Shown here one piece after another: positions 13,050 through 24,959 of a DNA stretch of 64,000 nt (position 1 is the first letter of the stretch; each line of letters begins with the position of its first letter). The translations under genes and the position numbers were made by a program. The notes below the pieces were generated by a model. The model was not told where the DNA came from. It did not search any database and saw nothing but the letters and a program-made list of their open reading frames with translations. Source of the stretch: Lutjanus erythropterus (taxonomy: Eukaryota > Chordata > Actinopteri > Lutjaniformes > Lutjanidae); contig CM034603.1 of the NCBI GenBank assembly GCA_020091685.1, forward strand, positions 22,686,595-22,750,594. Reading direction: 5' to 3'.

Positions 13050-14296
13050 TAGTTTGGATTATTTAATGTAGGGTTTTAAGAGGTATTTATCAATAGTCAG
13101 TATATTACCTACAGTAGATGGCATGGCTCTAGTTTGAAAAAGCAGGGAAGAATACCAGCACAGAAACTAAGCGATGTACTACTGTGGACAGGGTCAGCAG
13201 CATATGATATTTTAACCACTTAAAAATCCACCTTAAAAAAAAAACAATCAATATCAGTTTGAGTGTATGCTGTATTTAGAATGTTTTTGCCCTCAGACAG
13301 CCCTTTCCAGTGGAAAACTGTTGTTAAAACATCCAGATGTCACTCGCTTCAAACCACCTAAACACCGTAGGCAAAATCACAAATTGTACCTCGCAGAACG
13401 TGGGAGCTGCTGCCTTGATCTGTTAGTTTGTTTGTGTTATCGTGGGACTTTGGTGTTATAAAAGGATATTTCAGATTCACCAAAGTCACACAATAACACA
13501 AACAAACTAACAGAGGCGAGCATGACTAGCAACTCCCATGTTCTGCAGAGTGAAATGACTGAAAAAAATCGGTGTGGTCGTGCAAGAGAGGGCAATATTT
13601 GTCCTACACTATAATAGAGGGGTTTTTTTGTCGGAAAAGCCTGAGTCAACTCCACGATCAGGTACACACCACACCAGGAGCAGGTCAAAAAAGCCAAATG
13701 AGACATCAAGTGCATTCAAGACCAAGAAGGAACTAAAAAACTGACACTGGCTGTGCCTAAATGTCAAACTGCACTAATTCATAGCAGATTTTGAGCATAT
13801 AGTGTGCAACGGAAAAGTGAAAAAAAATCAATATACACAATGATTTCAGGTTTCAGTAACAAGAAATGATAAAATACAGTAAGTGTGGACTCACTAAAGT
13901 CACACAATAACACAAACTACCTAACAGATCGAGGCAGTGGTAGACCAGCAACTCTCATGTTCTGCGAGGTAAAAGTACTGATTTCGCCTCTGGAGTTTGA
14001 TCGGTTTGTGGAGAGCAATGTAGGGCAAATCTAATGTCAATTTCCCTTTGGAATAAGCTGTCTGACAGCATAGTAAAGTGGTGAAAATAGAAAGTATAGT
14101 GTCCATGTAAACTGATATTGATTTTTGAGCAGCTAAAATACCTGTCCGCAGCAGTACATAACTTAGCTTCTGGGCAGTTGCTCTTCTCCGCTTCTCCAAA
14201 CTGGCGGGGTGCCAACCATGACTGCAGGTGATACTCTGACCATCGATAAGTACCTCATATAACCCCACTTCAGATAATCCTGAAATATCCTTTTAA
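13050..14296. mobile_element. F1 foldback (palindromic) element
   Basis: A forward arm (about 13050-13470) runs 'TCAATAGTCAGTATATTACC', 'CAGTAGATGGCATGG', 'GACAGGGTCAGCAGCA' to 'GATCTGTTAGTTTGTTTG'. The reverse-complement arm (about 13888-14296) runs 'CACAATAACACAAACTAC', 'CAGCAACTCTCATGTTCTG' to 'GACCATCGATAAGTACC' and 'ACCCCACTTCAGATAATCC', ending CCTTTTAA. A second partial reverse arm sits at about 13475-13625, so the centre has been duplicated. All open frames here are shadows of the repeat. No transposase is encoded. Confidence 0.75.
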
Positions 14297-15473
14297 TTCT
14301 GTAATACATCCAGCCAAGTTTCAGACAAACAATGACGGACAGGCCGGGACACAGACCTATAGACAAACGTCTCAGCGCTCATCACATATGCATTAGATGT
14401 GGTTCATTGTTCACACCTCCAGTTTGGTCTCTGTTACCAATCGGTAATGATTGAAGCGCTGCATCACACTCAGGAGCATTATGTCCTGTAATGAGATTCT
14501 TCTCCCAGAGCATTCCTCCCTAATCCCGCGCCTCTATCTGTGCTTTGTGGGCTTTCGGAACAGCTGAGCCAGGCTGAACATGGACGCTCGACATGAAATT
14601 CGTTGTTAACCCTGCCATCCTGAATAAGAGCGAGACAATGGAGCCGAAATGGAATGGATGCTACGCCTATTACGGAACATGTTAATCCTCTTAAGAAGTT
14701 AAGAGAGGTCTTGATGACATGTGGGAGAGGCAGGAGTGTACAGCTCTGTGGAAATGAGCAGAGGCGAGTCTGAGAAATGAGGTTCATCCTAAACAATGGA
14801 GAGCCTGCAGCCTGGTTCTCATAGTCATTAACCTGCAATTCTCTTTGGGGAATTGACAGAGAAAGGAGCTGCTAGGTGGGTCTGTCTTTAAATATCAGGG
14901 TGCAGTTTTAGCATATGTTGTTGCTAAATGTCTCCAACAAAAAAAAAAAAAAAGCTCTTTCCAGCGTTTCAGGTTATCCTTCACTGATCTGCAGCTTGAA
15001 TAATTTTGCCATTTTTGCAAATTTAAAATGCGCCAAGATGCTGTCAGAGAAGTTGTGAGACCTGCTGCAGCTCGGGTGTTTAGAAAGACTGCCAGAACCA
15101 TGCTACCTCATTAACCGGATTTTCCCCAGACCAGTATTTGGCCAACGTCTATAACCGAGGCAGCGCACGCTTCTGAGGCTCCTCATAAAAGCTTCTCTTT
15201 AGAGAATGGCCTCCAGTGCCGTGTAGGGCCTCTTCAGAAGGAAAGTTAAGTAACTCACTTTGATAAAGCCTCATGAAAGGGAGGATTTGAGACGAGGAAA
15301 GCATAGAGCATTGAGCAGACCATGAGCATCGATAAGGTCGATATTATAGCGGCAAAGAGAACAGTGAATGTCAAAGCACTGAGTGGTGAATTTGTCAGAG
15401 AGAAAAATTGGAGGTCTGCTCTGCGTTGGAATGTAGTGATGCTGCTGAAAACAAACAAAGAAAAAAGACACAC
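14297..15473. other. DNA following exon 3 (start of presumed intron 3)
   Basis: No transposon family was recognised. A 15-base A tract lies at 14940-14954. The 119-codon minus-strand frame at 14479-14838 has no domain similarity and no fit to the sialyltransferase sequence that should follow exon 3, so it is not called. Confidence 0.45.
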
Positions 15474-15883
15474 CTGTCTTTTCCCGTCTCCTTCTTGAAG
15501 ACCATGTCACAGTAGTTCATCCTGTCTTCTGTGGTGACGTAGATTCGTGCATGAGGGTAGTTCTCCGCCGCCTGTCGCAGCATGTTGTACACGATGCCCT
15601 TCCCGTCCTTCCTCATGTTCCGCAGCGGCCCCCACACTACGTAGACGGTGTCGTTGCCCTGGCCAAAGAAGTATTGCGGCTTCTGCAGCAGCAGGGGGAC
15701 GCTGGTGTGCGAGACAACTCTCAGCGTGGTCCGCTGGCCCACATCACGCTCGAAGCCCCGTGTGGGTGCATTGTTCATCCGCCAGATGCAGGGAGAACGG
15801 TCGATCTGCGGGCCAGCGGCCTGACCCAACATCTGGCCGGAGCTGGAGACGATGCTGCAGAGCTCACAGTGAAGCTTCAGAGG
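15474..15883 (-). CDS. st6galnac3: st6galnac3-like sialyltransferase, exon 3 (sialylmotif L, catalytic domain)
   Basis: Internal coding exon of 410 nt: 136 codons plus two bases (AG) of a split Arg codon. On the minus strand the acceptor is TCTCCTGCAG and the donor GTGTGT. The product begins PLKLHCELCSIVSSSGQM and ends FKKETGKD(R). Sialylmotif L, which binds CMP-sialic acid, is present: IDRSPCIWRMNNAPTRG, followed by RTTLRVVSHTSVPLLL. The WGPLRNMRKDGKGIVYNML block and YVTTEDRMNYCD are hallmarks of the GalNAc alpha-2,6-sialyltransferase III-VI branch and closest to ST6GALNAC3. The paired cysteines of motif L are kept, and there is an N-glycosylation sequon (NDT). In frame this joins exon 2 as ...IPKQE|PLKLHC... 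The family transfers sialic acid to the GalNAc of Neu5Ac-alpha-2,3-Gal-GalNAc structures, including ganglioside GM1b, in the Golgi. Motifs S, III and VS would be on later exons, which should lie beyond position 1. The frame is intact, so the gene looks functional. Confidence 0.95.
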
Positions 15884-15937
15884 CTGCAGGAGACAAAGAA
15901 AGACGCTTATTTTAAATATATATATAATATTTAATTT

Positions 15938-16195
15938 AAAGCTGCAACAATTAATCGATTAATTGTTAATCTCAAGCTTTTCTGATGATTGATTAATTGA
16001 TTTGAGCATTTTTTTTAGGGAAAAAAAGAGTCCAAATTGTCAGATTTTAGCTTCTTAAATGTGAATATTTTCTGGTGTCTTTACGTCTCTCTCACAATAA
16101 ACTGAATGTCTTTGGACTGGACAAAACAAGACATTTGAGGACGTCGTCTTGGACTTTTAACTAATCGATTAGTGGAGAAAATGATCGACAGACTG
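15938..16195 (+). mobile_element. F3 'AATCGATTAAT' repeat next to the exon 3 acceptor
   Basis: Starts AAAGCTGCAACAATTAATCG and carries 'TATTTTCTGGTGTCTTTACG', 'GAATGTCTTTGGACTGGAC' and 'ACATTTGAGGACGTCGTC', then a terminal 'AATGATCGACAGACTGATTA'. It begins only about 55 bp from the splice acceptor of exon 3, so it occupies or abuts the branch-point region. Confidence 0.75.
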
Positions 16196-16214
16196 ATTAA
16201 CTGACAAGATTGTG

Positions 16215-16385
16215 ACAGGATTAATTAAATGCAATTATTATTAAAAATGTCCAAGTTTCCTGATTTCAGCCTCTCAAAAGGGAATATTTTCTGGTTTCTT
16301 TAGTCTTCTTATAACAGTAAACTAAATATCTTTGGGATTTTGACATAACAAGACATTTGAGAACATCCCCTTGGGCTTATTATAT
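16215..16385 (+). mobile_element. F3 repeat, second partial copy
   Basis: Repeats the order of the preceding copy: 'AAAATGTCCAAGTTTCCTG', 'ATATTTTCTGGTTTCTTTAG', 'CATTTGAGAACATCCCCTTG'. The termini are lost. It could be a duplication or an older, separate insertion. Confidence 0.6.
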
Positions 16386-17820
16386 TATAATATATATGAG
16401 ACTCTTAATATTAATATAACAGCAAATAGGCATGAGACAATTACCAGTTTCAAAACCAGTAATATGTTTCAAACTTTAATTATCATTAAAACTGTTTGAT
16501 TATCATGCATCAACCAAACTTAGAAACAGTGAGCCTCAGGCCTGCAGACGCAGGACTCCCTAAAAAGCCAAGGCAAGAATCATCACAGCTATTGTATAGC
16601 TCACACAATAGAGGCACAGGAAAACTAACTAGACCCAAGAGAGAAAAAGAAAATATCTCAGAGTGCAGAATACTGCAGTGCTTTATCATTTCCTTTTGTA
16701 TCTTAAGAATAATGGCTTTTAGCCTGCGTGTATGTGTTTGTATATACAAGTAACAACATCCTCGATCACTGAGAGGCTAAAAATGCAAGAAAGCCGGTAT
16801 GGGAACATGGGGTGTTTAGAAATTACCAAAGGGGGAAATAGAATTAAAAAAAGAAAATTAGAGTTTTTAAAACAGGAAATCTTAGCTTCTGGTGAGGTAG
16901 ACGCCGCTATGGATCATCAACTCTTTCCCCTCCTGCAGAATTTTATGGATATTTTGTGTTTAGGGACACAGAAAATCTTTAGCTTTAATTTTAAAAGCTG
17001 TGTATTGCCATTTTGCAATACTTGAAAAAGTATAGTGAAAGGTCTTGTGCCAGTTGTCTTCTAACTCGACTGCTGAAATGCACTGGAGAGAGTTCTTATC
17101 TTTTAATTTAACTTAATTCAATTAGGTCATATTTCAATACTGAATGATAACCTCTGAATGTGGTTTTCTTCTATCTCATGTTTCATTTTCATCTTATGAT
17201 GTTATAGTTTGCAATATACTTTATATGTGTGCAATAATAATATTTAAGTGATGTTTTGGCAAGGGGCTTGTGTGATCAGAACATAAAATCAAATGCATTT
17301 GGTAATTATTTATAAAAACTATCCATCAGGGTTTTTACGGCCCTATATAATTTTCTTTTATTTCCTAAGATTAATGTCACTGTGCCCAGAACTAACATTG
17401 ATTAAGTTAATTGAATTTGGGACCTTAGAGGTTACAACAGAGTCTTAATGCGACAATGCAGATGAAAGAAGCATAGGAGTTGCATCATTTATCTTACTGT
17501 ATATTTTTTTATATATCTTATTATATTTCACTGGTGCAAGGGGGATTTGTAATGAATCTTCAATAATAGCTCTTAGCTACGCTTTGCCAAGGGAGGAAGA
17601 AAGCCCTCTCTGAATCCGAAATGGGAGATTTACCTAATTGAAGCTAATATGCTTGGTTTGTTTTGATGAGATTAAACTTACTTAAGTGAATGAATGCAAG
17701 AGAAAGTTAGAAAAGAAAAACCATTGTATCATGACTAAGCCCTGTTTGATCATTTGCTTAATGGAGAATAACTGTAATGTCATTGGTTTGCATACAAATT
17801 GCATTTGTGCTGCGTTCTGG

Positions 17821-17880
17821 ACGGCGAACATGAAACTCTCTCTTGCATGTTCGCCGTTTAATCAACAAACAAGAGAGTTT
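17821..17880. repeat. Overlapping inverted repeats (two alternative hairpins)
   Basis: ACGGCGAACATG (17821-17832) and CATGTTCGCCGT (17846-17857) form a perfect 12-bp stem with a 13-nt loop. That loop, AAACTCTCTCTTG, is itself nearly the reverse complement of CAAGAGAGTTT-like sequence at about 17869-17880. The two hairpins cannot form together. Confidence 0.75.
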
Positions 17881-18424
17881 TAGCGTGCAAACAGAATCCC
17901 ATGAGTAAATTCTATTATGACTACTTGGCTTATCACCACTCATATGATTCATTGTTGCGCATAGAGGAGATCAACCGCTCGGAAAGGAAACAAAACAGTT
18001 GATTTTTTTTCTTCCGATGAGATATAATTCTTCCGTGAGTTACTCCAACGGAGCTACCTGCTGTTGCTTTTTCTCCCATGTATGGATGCAGCCATGGGTT
18101 AAGAAATGATCTCTGGACCTGGACTGGTAGCTCTCCATTTACTGGCTGGTTGAGACACACATCACCGCAGCCTTGAGCTGTCAGCAGCTCGTCCATCATC
18201 ACCCGCTCCCTTCAGCCCAGCTCATAACTCCATCACGCCTTTCAGCACACACAGATTGGCTGAACTCTGTGGGGAACACTGGCTGGCTAACTGCATGTGA
18301 GACATGCAGGGTTTGTGACCGTAAACCTACCGGTGAGGAGCCCTTGAGCAAGGCATTTAAAGGAACAATATAAAACAACTGTGCATACAAAAATGAGTAC
18401 AGCAGTCCAAATAGCGAGTTGGAG

Positions 18425-18477
18425 CCATAGACTGTGTATGAAACAGGTTGAAATCCTGTTTAATATACAGTCTATGG
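18425..18477. repeat. Near-perfect 53-nt hairpin
   Basis: Left arm CCATAGACTGTGTATG plus AAACAGG; right arm CCTGTTT plus AATATACAGTCTATGG; 7-nt loop. The arms pair at 21 of 23 positions, one of the other two being a possible G-U pair. 'CATAGACTGTATA' palindromes recur in fish genomes as short foldback repeats, so this is probably such an element and not an RNA gene. Confidence 0.75.
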
Positions 18478-18671
18478 TTGAAGTGAGCTATTTTTACCCG
18501 CCCCCTCCTCTCAAGACTCAAGGAAGCTGAGGCAGGTTGCAGACACACTGTAATTTGACAATAACAAGCAACAGCTCCTCCACTGTAAGTTGATCAGCTG
18601 TTTATAACCGTCAGCTGTCTGTCAATGTAAAGCTAAGCCTGTTATCCTGAAAACAAAAGCCCACTGCTAAA

Positions 18672-18975
18672 ACAGACTCTTGAAAAAGAAGAAGTACAAA
18701 TTCAACTTCATACCTCAAGTAAAAGTGAAAAAAAATTCTTATAATAAAATAAAAATAACTCACCTCTGAGGGAAATTTCTACTGGCTTTTTCTGTGCAAA
18801 TCTAACTGAACCTCCTTTCCCCAGTCGAGTCTTCATCTTGGTCTTTTCATCTTGTCTTTTACTTCTTGATATGTTGTTTTTGTCTTGTTAAGTCTTTTTC
18901 ATCTTGTTGGATGTTTTTTTTTCTTGTTACAATCTTACAAAGTATCCACGCTTAGGTACTTCCCACCTCTGGAAA
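18672..18975 (+). mobile_element. F7 'AAGTACT' repeat
   Basis: 'AAGAAGTACAAATTCAACTT', 'CAAGTAAAAGTGAAAAAA', 'CACCTCTGAGGGAAATTTCT' and the GTCTTTT/CTTGTTA stretch match the 8.6 kb copy. It ends TAGGTACTTCCCACCTC. Confidence 0.6.
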
Positions 18976-21900
18976 ATACACACTCTGGAGTTTGAGTTCA
19001 GTGACTCCCTGCCTTCTACCTGCCAAACACCATTAACATATTTCTCACTTTATCTGTTATAAACATCTACTCCTTACTCATTTCCTATAACTCATAAACA
19101 GACACTTACTTATCCTACAAACATTTAGCAAAATTTAAACTCTAATTAATGAAAAAAAAAAAAACGGAAGTTACTGACCAGAAGAGAAGTTTCAAAGGAG
19201 GACTCTGTGTTGTTTTCAGAACCGCCAGTTTTTCAACTTAGCATGTTTCCTTAATTTCTGATGATATATCATAGTATTTTTATGATTTATTACAGTAAAT
19301 TTATTACAGATTTCACCTCGAGGACACAGCTGCTCAGTGACAAACTAGAAGACTGGGGACTTGAACAAAAAAGTACTTGGAGTGAGAAATTTCCCGCATT
19401 AATTAAGCTTCATTTAAAAATAAAAACAGGCATCTGAGTAGTTTACAGTCACAAAAATAAAAACAGCCGCTTCAAATGAACACTAATGACATTTACATGC
19501 GTTGAGGACGTGTGTAAAACCTCATCTAACAACTAAAAACCCTGCTGGAACATTTTCATTTACTGGAATCTAGCTCCCAACAAATCTCTGTGCATTACAT
19601 CCTGTAAATCAATAAAATGTTATGGCCTCATCATCCTCTCAGCTGTGATTCATGTCTCAGTTTAATGTTCATGGCGGTGCTGTTTCAGTGTGGCATGCAG
19701 TAATCGCAACCAGAGTGCGCTTTAATAATACCAATAATTTTGGCACTCTATGATAAGTACAAAATCTACTCAGAGCCTCAGATTTTAATGCATGAGTGTG
19801 TTAAACATAAAGTGGGTTATTTAAAAATGGCACGGCTTAATGCCGGGAACACGGTCATCAGTGAATTATAGTCTAGCACCGGTGTGTGAACTTAACCTTA
19901 ACATTCATTAAAATGCTCTAAACACGATTAATTAATAAGCAATAATTATTATATTAACGTGCCAAGTCCCAGTGTAAGAAGCCTCCATGGCCTTTTAAAT
20001 TTATTGATTAAATGTAGCTGTCTGCATGGAAAAAAGTGATTAATTTCAAATGTTCCTCCTGGGGCATGCACATTATACTTAAGAAGAAAATTATGGTTTA
20101 TGTCTTAAACGCCATCTCAGAAAACAAATGGAAAAAAATACTTCACTTAACTGAGCTGCAGCTTTTGCCTTCTAGCGCCCTCATCAGTTCAAATTTCTAT
20201 CATGTTTAGTGCTTTAAGGTCGATCTAGTACCTGCAAACTATTGACACCGTCATCAGTCTCAACTGAAATTGGTCTTTAGTGATAATTAATTAACAATTA
20301 ACTAATTTAAAAGTGTTAGCATGGTAACATACTAAATTAAGTGTATGCATGCTGACATGAAAGTCGTTAGCATAGTTTTAGATTTGCATTTGTACTTTTT
20401 TTTATAGCATTTTGAACCAAGAGCTGGTTGAATCAGCTTTTATTAAAAATTCAAACTGAACTATAACACAGGATCCATTACACATCACTCAATTAAAGGT
20501 TGCAACCTACAAATTAAATTCCTCCCTAGAGATTACTTATACGCAATAACCAACATTAGTGCACTGTGTAACTGTAGGTTACTGAGCCAACCATGGATTT
20601 ATTGAACTGAACTGAAGCGTTGGAGGCACGCTTCCATTCATCGAAAGCTGCTCAGTGGTGCATGAAGCTGACTTCCAGATATAAATTACATAAATCTTCC
20701 ATATTAGCTCTCACACTGTGCAGCCCATAGGCTAAGCGAACTAGCTGGCTAATTTTAAGTTGAGCCCTCCGTTAACCTGATTGGGGATAAAATGATTTAA
20801 TCGTACATCTCTTCTAGACTCTGCAAATGCTTGATTCTGAAATGACTGAATGGATCAAATCCAGAGAGGGAAACAAGTGATTTGATGGAACCGTGACACT
20901 TAAAAAACATGCACTCACTGTATTATAGCCGCTTATTTCCCAATGTGAGCTCACTCATTTTAATAGCATCAACTACTCCAAATGTGATAAACTGAGACTG
21001 AGATTTCAATCATAATCATTTTGTGCCATCACTGTCAGATGTAGTGTCGCACAACTGTAATTTCTCATCAATAAAATCTGGAGCATTGCAGAAAGTAGTG
21101 TGCATACTGTGGACTTTTTTGTTCCAGTAGAGGATAAATTTACTCACTTGGTTCACCCCATGTAAGGAGGCGTTATACTTTCCTTTATATCTTTGTCTGA
21201 CCTATAAAATAAAGGTAATAAACCCCCCCAAAAATAATTTAAAACTGTTATTTTTGGAAGTTATGCTGCAGCTTGAGAAGCTGAAGTGATTTTCTATTTA
21301 CACAATTAATTAATTTTGATTGGAAGGTGCCACAGACTTTTCCTGATGATTTACACATCACAAAAGTCTTTGTCAGATAAGCTGTTCTAAGTTTCATCGT
21401 ATGAAATTAGTTGGTACTTGTTACAAATTTAGGAGGAGCTTCATGAACAGGTCGTGCAACCCAGTCCAGAAGATTTCTCATTAAGCGATCCAAAAATAGA
21501 AGCACTTTTCAGCTCTTATCGATCATTGTTTACATTTCAATGGGCCTGGATTTAACATTTTCAGGTCTAAATGAAAATATTGAGTTTCTGTCTGTGTCTG
21601 TGATAGACCAGGGGCATGAATGCAAAGTGCCACAAGACAAATGTTTTCTATTTCTCCTGAAAAGTAGAGCGGGGAACAATTTATCACACCTGGAGGCAGA
21701 CTCAATCAAATGAGGAAAATAAGGCAGGCCATTCCCATGCTACTGGGTCATGCATTATACATGCTTGCAAGAGGTTTATAACACCTCAAATGACACCTCA
21801 CTGTGGATCATGTAAGATTGCCTTACCGTCCAGGAGAAATATTACTACTTCTTAAGGTGTTGCTGTGTGCTTAACAGAGGCTGACAGCTCGCACAGTGGG

Positions 21901-24137
21901 CTTTCACTCTGGACGTAATCGCTTACGACACCCAGAACAAGAGTATCACCTTGACCAGACCTCCACTACTCTCTCCATCCTTTGTCAGAAAATTTCCAGG
22001 AGCATGCAGAACATTTTTGACACTCACGTTCAGGCCAATCACTGCCCCCTCTGATTCGCTATAGAGAGCTCACTGGTCGGGGAATTTGAGCCGAAAAGAG
22101 GCCTAATGCCGCAGAAGCTGCCAGTCTTTCCTCTGATTTGCATAAATATCCATGGGGAGAGGGCAGTGATTTAAGCAGGCTTGTCTGGAGGCAGAAGGAG
22201 GTGCAGACGTAGAGATTGGTGTAAGACGTGATTGCCTCTGGGCCCATGTTGTGTGGATCAAACTCTCCGGAGGCAGAGGATGACGCTCTGCATTAATCTG
22301 CCAATATCAGCCTGCTGAATATAAGGCATCCACTTCTCATGAAGGGCCAACGCATCCATCGCTGCTCCAAATCTAGATGTATTGCACCCCAAACTGAGCA
22401 CAATCCTCCTCATTACCTGTCAGCCGGAAATGTTGCATGCATCTCATGCGAGCAAATTATGCGATTTTCCTGCGTGACTACCCAATATCCACCAGTACGA
22501 GCACAATTTCAGTTTTTGCCGGCTGCCTCCCTAAACAACAAACACACAGCTTGGTTTTTACATTTTGATGTGGTGGGAATTAAAAGGCTTTGATATTTCA
22601 ATTTCCATAAATTGTGCGGGGAATATACAGCACAGAGCTGTTTGAAGGCAGAAGAATAGGATCACGGACATGGCTGTTTGGAATTACAAAGAAATAATGC
22701 ACACAAGAGACATCAAACAGGCGTTTTCAGATCCATCACAGAGAACCTGATATAACGAATTAAGAAAATCCTCAAGGAGGAGCGGCGCTTTTTGCATGAG
22801 TGCATCTGAATACACCGTCATTATCGAGGTGAAGCTGTGTGATGGCAGGTTAATGTTAATGGAGGTTAGAGAACATGAAGGCACCATAAAAGAAAAGGTT
22901 ACCTGTGTATGACGTAACTTATTTCACTGACACTGTAATGTGTCAAATGTACAAAGGTTCAGTGCAAAAGTGGAACATGAAATGATGTTCAGACTATATT
23001 AAAGCTTCCAGGATCGCACATGTAACACGGCTTTTAGTTCCTTTGTAACAACTGGCAGTTTCTCAATCACTGAAACTTAATCACTTTGTTCTTTTTTCAT
23101 CAGTTATCATCATCTTTTAGCTGTCATCTTTTATTGGCTTTTTAATGTATTTAATCTACATACATTATACTTGTATAACTGCGTATGCAATTAAGTTAAT
23201 TTGGCTTTACCTTTGCATCTTTTTATAACTTTTCAAAACCGTGTTTTATTGTACCCATAACTTGTTACACTTGTCATTTTTAAACAATGTAAAAATAAAG
23301 ATTCCAATCAGTGTAACGAAATGAAAATATCCTGGACTGACCAGGCAACATCCCACACAATGACACACTAAAGCAACTTGAGATGATGTTTATTTTACAA
23401 TATGAAAGTAATTTCACACTAACTTAAACCTACATTAATTTATTTTCTGGACACTTGATTGTGGCACAACAAACTGTAATTAAAATCACTGACCTATTAT
23501 GACCTCATTAAAGACACTTAAATGTGTTTTTTGAGCTGTAAACTAAATTATATTGCTACACTGTGATGAAATACATCAATTCTGTTGTTAATATAGACAT
23601 TTCTTAACAAATGTATTTTAAGTCTTAGTCTTCTACTGTTTTAAATCATCTTGAACCTTGCAAGGCGATGCTGGGCTTTCCACTTCCCCCGTCCCCTGCT
23701 TTCAAATGCTGATCCAGACACATTACTGACCAGTTCAAACTATTTTTTGTTAGCCCTCTAGTTCAGGCTGATACACCTGACAGCCCATAGGCCAAATCCA
23801 GCCCTTTGATTCTTTATAAATATGACAAAAAAGTGTATCATTGTGATTTTTTTAAACAACCTGCTAGCAGTCTAACTTTGTGGGTGTTTACACTGTTCAT
23901 TAGAAGATCACCATTTTATTAGTAGGCTAATCAGCCCATTACGTTTGCACAGTGACACTTAAGATTTTAAAAAACTTTGGAAAGTCAAACTGAATCAAAT
24001 GTCTGCTCTACTTAATATTTTTCAAATTTGGAGCTTTTGATGGCTACAGAAGCACCTCCAGACTGCATTCTTTTCCTTGATGATGATCCCATGGTAAACA
24101 GCAACAACACGTCTATGTTCTGACACTCCACTGCAGG
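18976..24137. other. Intron 2, no exon or transposon recognised
   Basis: About 5 kb of AT-rich sequence. The block at about 21890-22260 is more GC-balanced, repeat-free and contains an ATTTGCATAA octamer-type (POU) word at about 22136; it is a candidate regulatory element. The remainder shows only homopolymer tracts. Confidence 0.4.
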
Positions 24138-24162
24138 CACACACACACACACACACACACAC
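24138..24162. repeat. CA microsatellite
   Basis: Uninterrupted CA dinucleotide run of 25 nt. Confidence 0.97.
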
Positions 24163-24959
24163 TGGAGAGCCTCTCAGCCTCTCTGAGCAGCTAGCTTAGC
24201 TACAACACAGGTAACCTACTACAGAATAAGTTTTACAAAGGCCCATGATTCAAATGTGCTTCTAACAAGCGTCAAAGAGTCAGCAAACTCTGTGTTGCCA
24301 CAGAGCAGCAGCTCACCTCTATACACCCGGCCACACCCTCTATAGTGGTCGTCATGTACAACCTCTCGGCAACTTTCCCACTTTTTAGCATTTTTCAAAA
24401 TTGTGTAGTGGGTGGAGCTACATTTTAAGTTGATATGGCTATTATCAAACACTTGCTATTAACACCTCCAGCCAATACCAAGCAAGCATTGTCTTTAAGT
24501 GATTCTTACCTGATGAACATAACCCCAGTCCACTTTGATTTTAGCTCCTGCAAAAAATATCGCACAACTGCTAAATGCTCCACTACTGGTGCAGCACATG
24601 TAGCATATTGTTGTCTTAAAAACAATGCTAATGAACCAAAACAAACCAAAACAATGAGCTGAAGGGTTACTGCAAAGTCAGATAACAATTCAGTAAATGG
24701 CGCCCTTAACATTAAACATAGTTATTTGTTTAATGTTTAATGATGTTTTATGAATGTTGAATGGACATTATTACCATATGCAGCAAAAAAGATATCAAGA
24801 TGCTAACCAGAAAAATGAAACTGACTAGCACTTCACATCAAGTTTAGTCAAACATTTACATCCAGGTGACAAAAAGTATGAAAATTAAATGACTTATGCT
24901 GCCGTTTTTGATTGTGCCTGCTGGTGTGTGCCTGTGTGCTGTGTCTCTGTGTCCCTCAC
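24163..24959. other. 5' part of intron 2
   Basis: No repeat family or exon was recognised between the CA run and exon 2. The opposed open frames at 24219-24712 overlap each other and match no family. Confidence 0.4.

Larger units (their letters stand above)
16386..18671. other. Intron 2, largely single-copy
   Basis: No dispersed repeat was recognised apart from the hairpins listed separately. The block at about 17240-17720 looks non-repetitive and contains AATTGAAGCTAATATGC-type homeodomain-like words; it is a candidate conserved element. The open frames (16496-17025, 17686-17883) have no domain similarity and no splice support. Confidence 0.4.
15884..24959 (-). other. Intron 2 of st6galnac3-like gene
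   Basis: The 9,076-bp intron lies between the two recognised exons and has a GTGAGG donor (minus strand, next to 24960) and a CTGCAG acceptor (next to 15883). It holds two F3 repeat copies close to its 3' end, an F7 'AAGTACT' repeat near 18.7 kb, two hairpin structures (17.8 and 18.4 kb) and a CA microsatellite (24.1 kb). Most of the rest looks single-copy. No coding exon was recognised inside it. Confidence 0.85.

Noticed and set aside
13921-14268. 115- and 86-codon minus-strand frames
   Set aside because: Entirely within the foldback element; similar frames appear in its other copies.
14479-14838. 119-codon minus-strand frame downstream of exon 3
   Set aside because: Same strand as the gene but no similarity to the expected motif S region, no splice borders, and unremarkable composition.
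15547-15934. Plus-strand open frames of 122 and 127 codons
   Set aside because: They lie antisense to the sialyltransferase exon and are shadows caused by its GC-rich codons.
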